Source of the DNA: Magnetococcales bacterium
Lineage (GTDB): Bacteria; Pseudomonadota; Magnetococcia; Magnetococcales; JADFYX01
Assembly: GCA_002753565.1 (NCBI GenBank)
Contig: PEAM01000004.1
Location: 1-64,000 of the forward strand
Direction of reading: 5' to 3'
DNA: 64,000 nucleotides
Under the pieces are notes generated by a model, which made no database searches, was not told the origin of the DNA, and saw only the letters and a list, made by a program, of their open reading frames with translations. Of the stretch, positions 62,175-64,000 are shown in pieces (positions within the stretch are counted from its first letter, which is position 1; the number at the start of each line of letters is the position of its first letter). Position numbers and translations under genes: made by a program.

Positions 62175-62906
62175 CTACTTGCCAGCCATGCGCCATAACT
62201 GTCTGATCTCTGTTTCAGTCAGGTTGCGCCACTGACCCCGAGGCACCTCCCCCAACTCAACCCCCCCAAACGAGACCCGAATCAGACGACCAACATCCAT
62301 TTCAAAAACGTTGAAAATCCGTCTGATCAGCCGGTTTCTCCCCTCTCGCAGGGTGAGGGTCAACCAGCTATTGGCCCCCTGAACCCCATCCAAAGCGACG
62401 GTCAACGGTCCGGTATGGCCATCTTCCAGAGCTACACCCTCCTTGAGTTTTTCTAAAAAGGTGCTACTCACCCGACCGTGAACCCGGACCCGATAGACTC
62501 GGGGAACCTCACTGGAGGGGTGGGTCAGCTTATGGACCAGATCACCATCGTTGCTCAACAAAAGCAGCCCCTCCGAGTTGATATCCAACCGACCAATACT
62601 GATCAACCGGGGATGACCCCGCCCCAGAAGTTCAAAGATGGTTGGTCGCCCTTCGGGATCTTTTCGGGTGCAGATTCGGCCTGTGGGTTTATTCAGCGCC
62701 AAAACCATGGTCCGCTCCGCCCGTTTGGGGGGAATGGGGCGTCCATCCACCACAACCTTATCCCCCTTCTCCACCTTGGTACCCAGAATGGTCACCACCT
62801 TACCGTTAACCTTCACCCGACCGGCCTCAATCCACCGCTCCCCCTCTCGGCGAGAGCAGAGTCCGGCTTCAGCCAACCATTTTTGCAGACGAATCGGCTC
62901 AGACAT
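62175..62906 (-). CDS. rluB: 23S rRNA pseudouridine synthase (RluB-like)
   Basis: An RsuA/RluB-family enzyme of about 243 residues: S4 domain (RLQKWLAEAGLCSRREGERWIEAGRV), then the catalytic domain with LNKPTGRICTRKDPEGRPTIFELL and ISIGRLDINSEGLLLLSNDGDL (catalytic Asp in GRLDINSEG). The length and the RNRLIRRIFNVFEMDVGRLIRVSFGG end favour RluB over RsuA. The ATG at 62,906 overlaps the trpS 3' end by 8 nt, indicating coupling; the frame continues to 62,942. Confidence 0.88.
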   Translation of the reverse strand: MSEPIRLQKWLAEAGLCSRREGERWIEAGRVKVNGKVVTILGTKVEKGDKVVVDGRPIPPKRAERTMVLALNKPTGRICTRKDPEGRPTIFELLGRGHPRLISIGRLDINSEGLLLLSNDGDLVHKLTHPSSEVPRVYRVRVHGRVSSTFLEKLKEGVALEDGHTGPLTVALDGVQGANSWLTLTLREGRNRLIRRIFNVFEMDVGRLIRVSFGGVELGEVPRGQWRNLTETEIRQLWRMAGK

Positions 62907-63933
62907 GGCTACGCCTGCTGTGTGCCGGAAGCCCCAAAGCATCCAGCACCTTGACCATCATCACTTCCGCCCGTTGATTGGCGGCATCGGCCCCCTGCTC
63001 CAGAATACGGACCAACTCGCCCCGGTCGTCACGGATACGCTTGTACTCCTCCTGAACCGGCACCAAAACCGCATTGACCGCCTCGGCCGTCTCCACTTTC
63101 AGTTTGCCATACAGGTTGTGGCTAAAATGGTCCAGCGCCTCATGGAGAGAGTGATCGGTGGCCGCAGCCCAGATGTTGAGCAGGTTGGCAACCCCCGGCT
63201 GAAGCTCTTCGTTATAGCGAATAACCCCTTCACTGTCGGTCACCGCTTTTTTAAATTTTTTCAAGATCGCCTTGGGATCATCCATCAGCATCACCTTGGC
63301 CAGGTCCGACTCGACACTCTTGGACATTTTTTTGGTCGGCTCTTGCAGATCCCTCACCCGAGCCGAACCCTCGGCAGCAATTAAAGGATCTGGTACTTGA
63401 AAAACCGGCTTGAAGGCACCGTTAAAACGGCTGGCCACATCTCGTGTCAACTCCAGATGCTGTTTTTGATCCGCCCCAACCGGTACTTTATGGGTGCCAT
63501 ACAGAAGAATGTCGGCAGCCATGAGGGTGGGATAGGTAAACAGCCCGGCATTGATGTTGTTGCGGTGCCGCTGGGACTTATCCTTAAACTGGGTCATCCG
63601 CTCCAACTCGCCCATCTGGGTAAAGGTAGAGAGAATCCAGGCCAACTCTGCATGGGCCGGAACCTGACTTTGAATAAAGACCGTGCTTTTCTCCGGGTCG
63701 ATCCCACAGGCGAGATAGATGGCAGCCAGGTCGAAAATCTGCTCCCTGAACAGCTTGGGATCCTGGCGAACCGTCAGGGCATGGAGGTCGACCACACAAA
63801 AAATACAGTCGTAGTCCGACTGCATGGCAACCCAGTTTTTCAGAGCGCCCAGATAGTTGCCCAGGGTCAACTGTCCGGTAGGTTGAGCGCCACTAAAGAC
63901 GATGGGGTGGGTGGTACCGTTTACTGCATTCAC
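62899..63933 (-). CDS. trpS: Tryptophanyl-tRNA synthetase
   Basis: TrpRS charges tRNA-Trp. The 344-residue length is normal. Class I motifs are visible: the HIGH-like TLGNYLGALKNW and KMSKS (KKMSKSVESD near residue 200), plus FSGAQPTGQLTLGNY at the start and PVGADQKQHLELTRD. First gene of trpS-rluB(-mutL) on the minus strand; the upstream promoter would lie in or beyond the last 67 bases of the window. Confidence 0.97.
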   Translation of the reverse strand: MNAVNGTTHPIVFSGAQPTGQLTLGNYLGALKNWVAMQSDYDCIFCVVDLHALTVRQDPKLFREQIFDLAAIYLACGIDPEKSTVFIQSQVPAHAELAWILSTFTQMGELERMTQFKDKSQRHRNNINAGLFTYPTLMAADILLYGTHKVPVGADQKQHLELTRDVASRFNGAFKPVFQVPDPLIAAEGSARVRDLQEPTKKMSKSVESDLAKVMLMDDPKAILKKFKKAVTDSEGVIRYNEELQPGVANLLNIWAAATDHSLHEALDHFSHNLYGKLKVETAEAVNAVLVPVQEEYKRIRDDRGELVRILEQGADAANQRAEVMMVKVLDALGLPAHSRRSHV

Positions 63934-64000
63934 AATCAGATCCTTTCAAAACCTACATAACACCAGCAAGTTGCATATAAAAAAACATAAGGTAGGACAT

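Noticed and set aside
1-64000. Magnetosome, prophage, integron or transposase genes
   Set aside because: Looked for because the gene content suggested a magnetotactic-type organism and because of the repeats, but no mam/mms, phage structural, integrase or transposase sequence was recognised.

Overview
The window carries a compact bacterial chromosome segment with moderate GC, short intergenic gaps, frequent start/stop overlaps and no insertion sequence, prophage, CRISPR array or rRNA operon. Several markers point to the alphaproteobacterial side of the Proteobacteria: a short ParC with the alphaproteobacterial quinolone-region sequence, an RNase J, an alphaproteobacterial-type RluD neighbourhood, and RquA. 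Many two-component, chemosensory, flagellar and type IV pilus genes and several c-type cytochromes suggest a motile, aquatic, metabolically flexible Gram-negative such as a Magnetococcales-like bacterium. That placement is an inference; no magnetosome gene is present here.

Layout. Bases 1-7,400: an extreme poly-G tract, tRNA-Gln(UUG), ispE, then a signalling block (P2-less CheA, single-domain receiver, CheC-type phosphatase, hybrid histidine kinase, receiver-GGDEF diguanylate cyclase). 7,350-16,000: a SPASM radical SAM enzyme, a 67-residue orphan, an SQR-like flavoprotein, trhP, a large MscS channel, two tandem FlgO-type lipoproteins and pilT. 16,000-27,900: recA-parC, a PilZ protein, then the minus-strand run tatA-tatB-tatC-rnj-ftsK preceded by a CcmI-like TPR protein and a J-domain protein. 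28,000-33,800: a Na/Pi cotransporter with PhoU domain, a NIT-domain chemoreceptor and an orphan lsrF. 33,900-38,000: a GAF/DACNV-like/diadenylate cyclase protein, a multi-pass membrane protein and a COG1032-type radical SAM protein.

38,000-45,500: an AT-rich control region followed by an envelope operon of low-complexity Pro/Gln/Met-rich secreted proteins, a SPOR protein and a diheme cytochrome c; then ihfA, a membrane-anchored protein with 14-residue periplasmic repeats, and a 0.9-kb gene-poor stretch. 45,500-50,500: rquA (rhodoquinone synthesis), an HDAC-family amidohydrolase, a repeat-rich exported protein ending in one CxxCH motif, cobA and a Tat-type amiC. 50,500-64,000: ubiG, a small membrane protein, rluD, a second hybrid kinase whose HPt domain has lost its histidine, two genes of unknown function including a P-loop NTPase, a 959-residue HSP70/actin-fold protein, a palindrome-rich repeat, and mutL, rluB and trpS.

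How it fits together. c-di-GMP synthesis (GGDEF) and reading (PilZ) sit in the same window as pilT and FlgO genes, consistent with motile/sessile control. A second nucleotide messenger, c-di-AMP, is implied by the diadenylate cyclase. UbiG and RquA together imply a ubiquinone pool partly converted to rhodoquinone for low-oxygen respiration, matching the SQR-like enzyme and the cytochromes. The Tat operon has a likely client in the window (the amidase). The least explained parts are the diadenylate cyclase, the HSP70-like protein with its divergent NTPase, the envelope repeat operon and the degenerate hybrid kinase.
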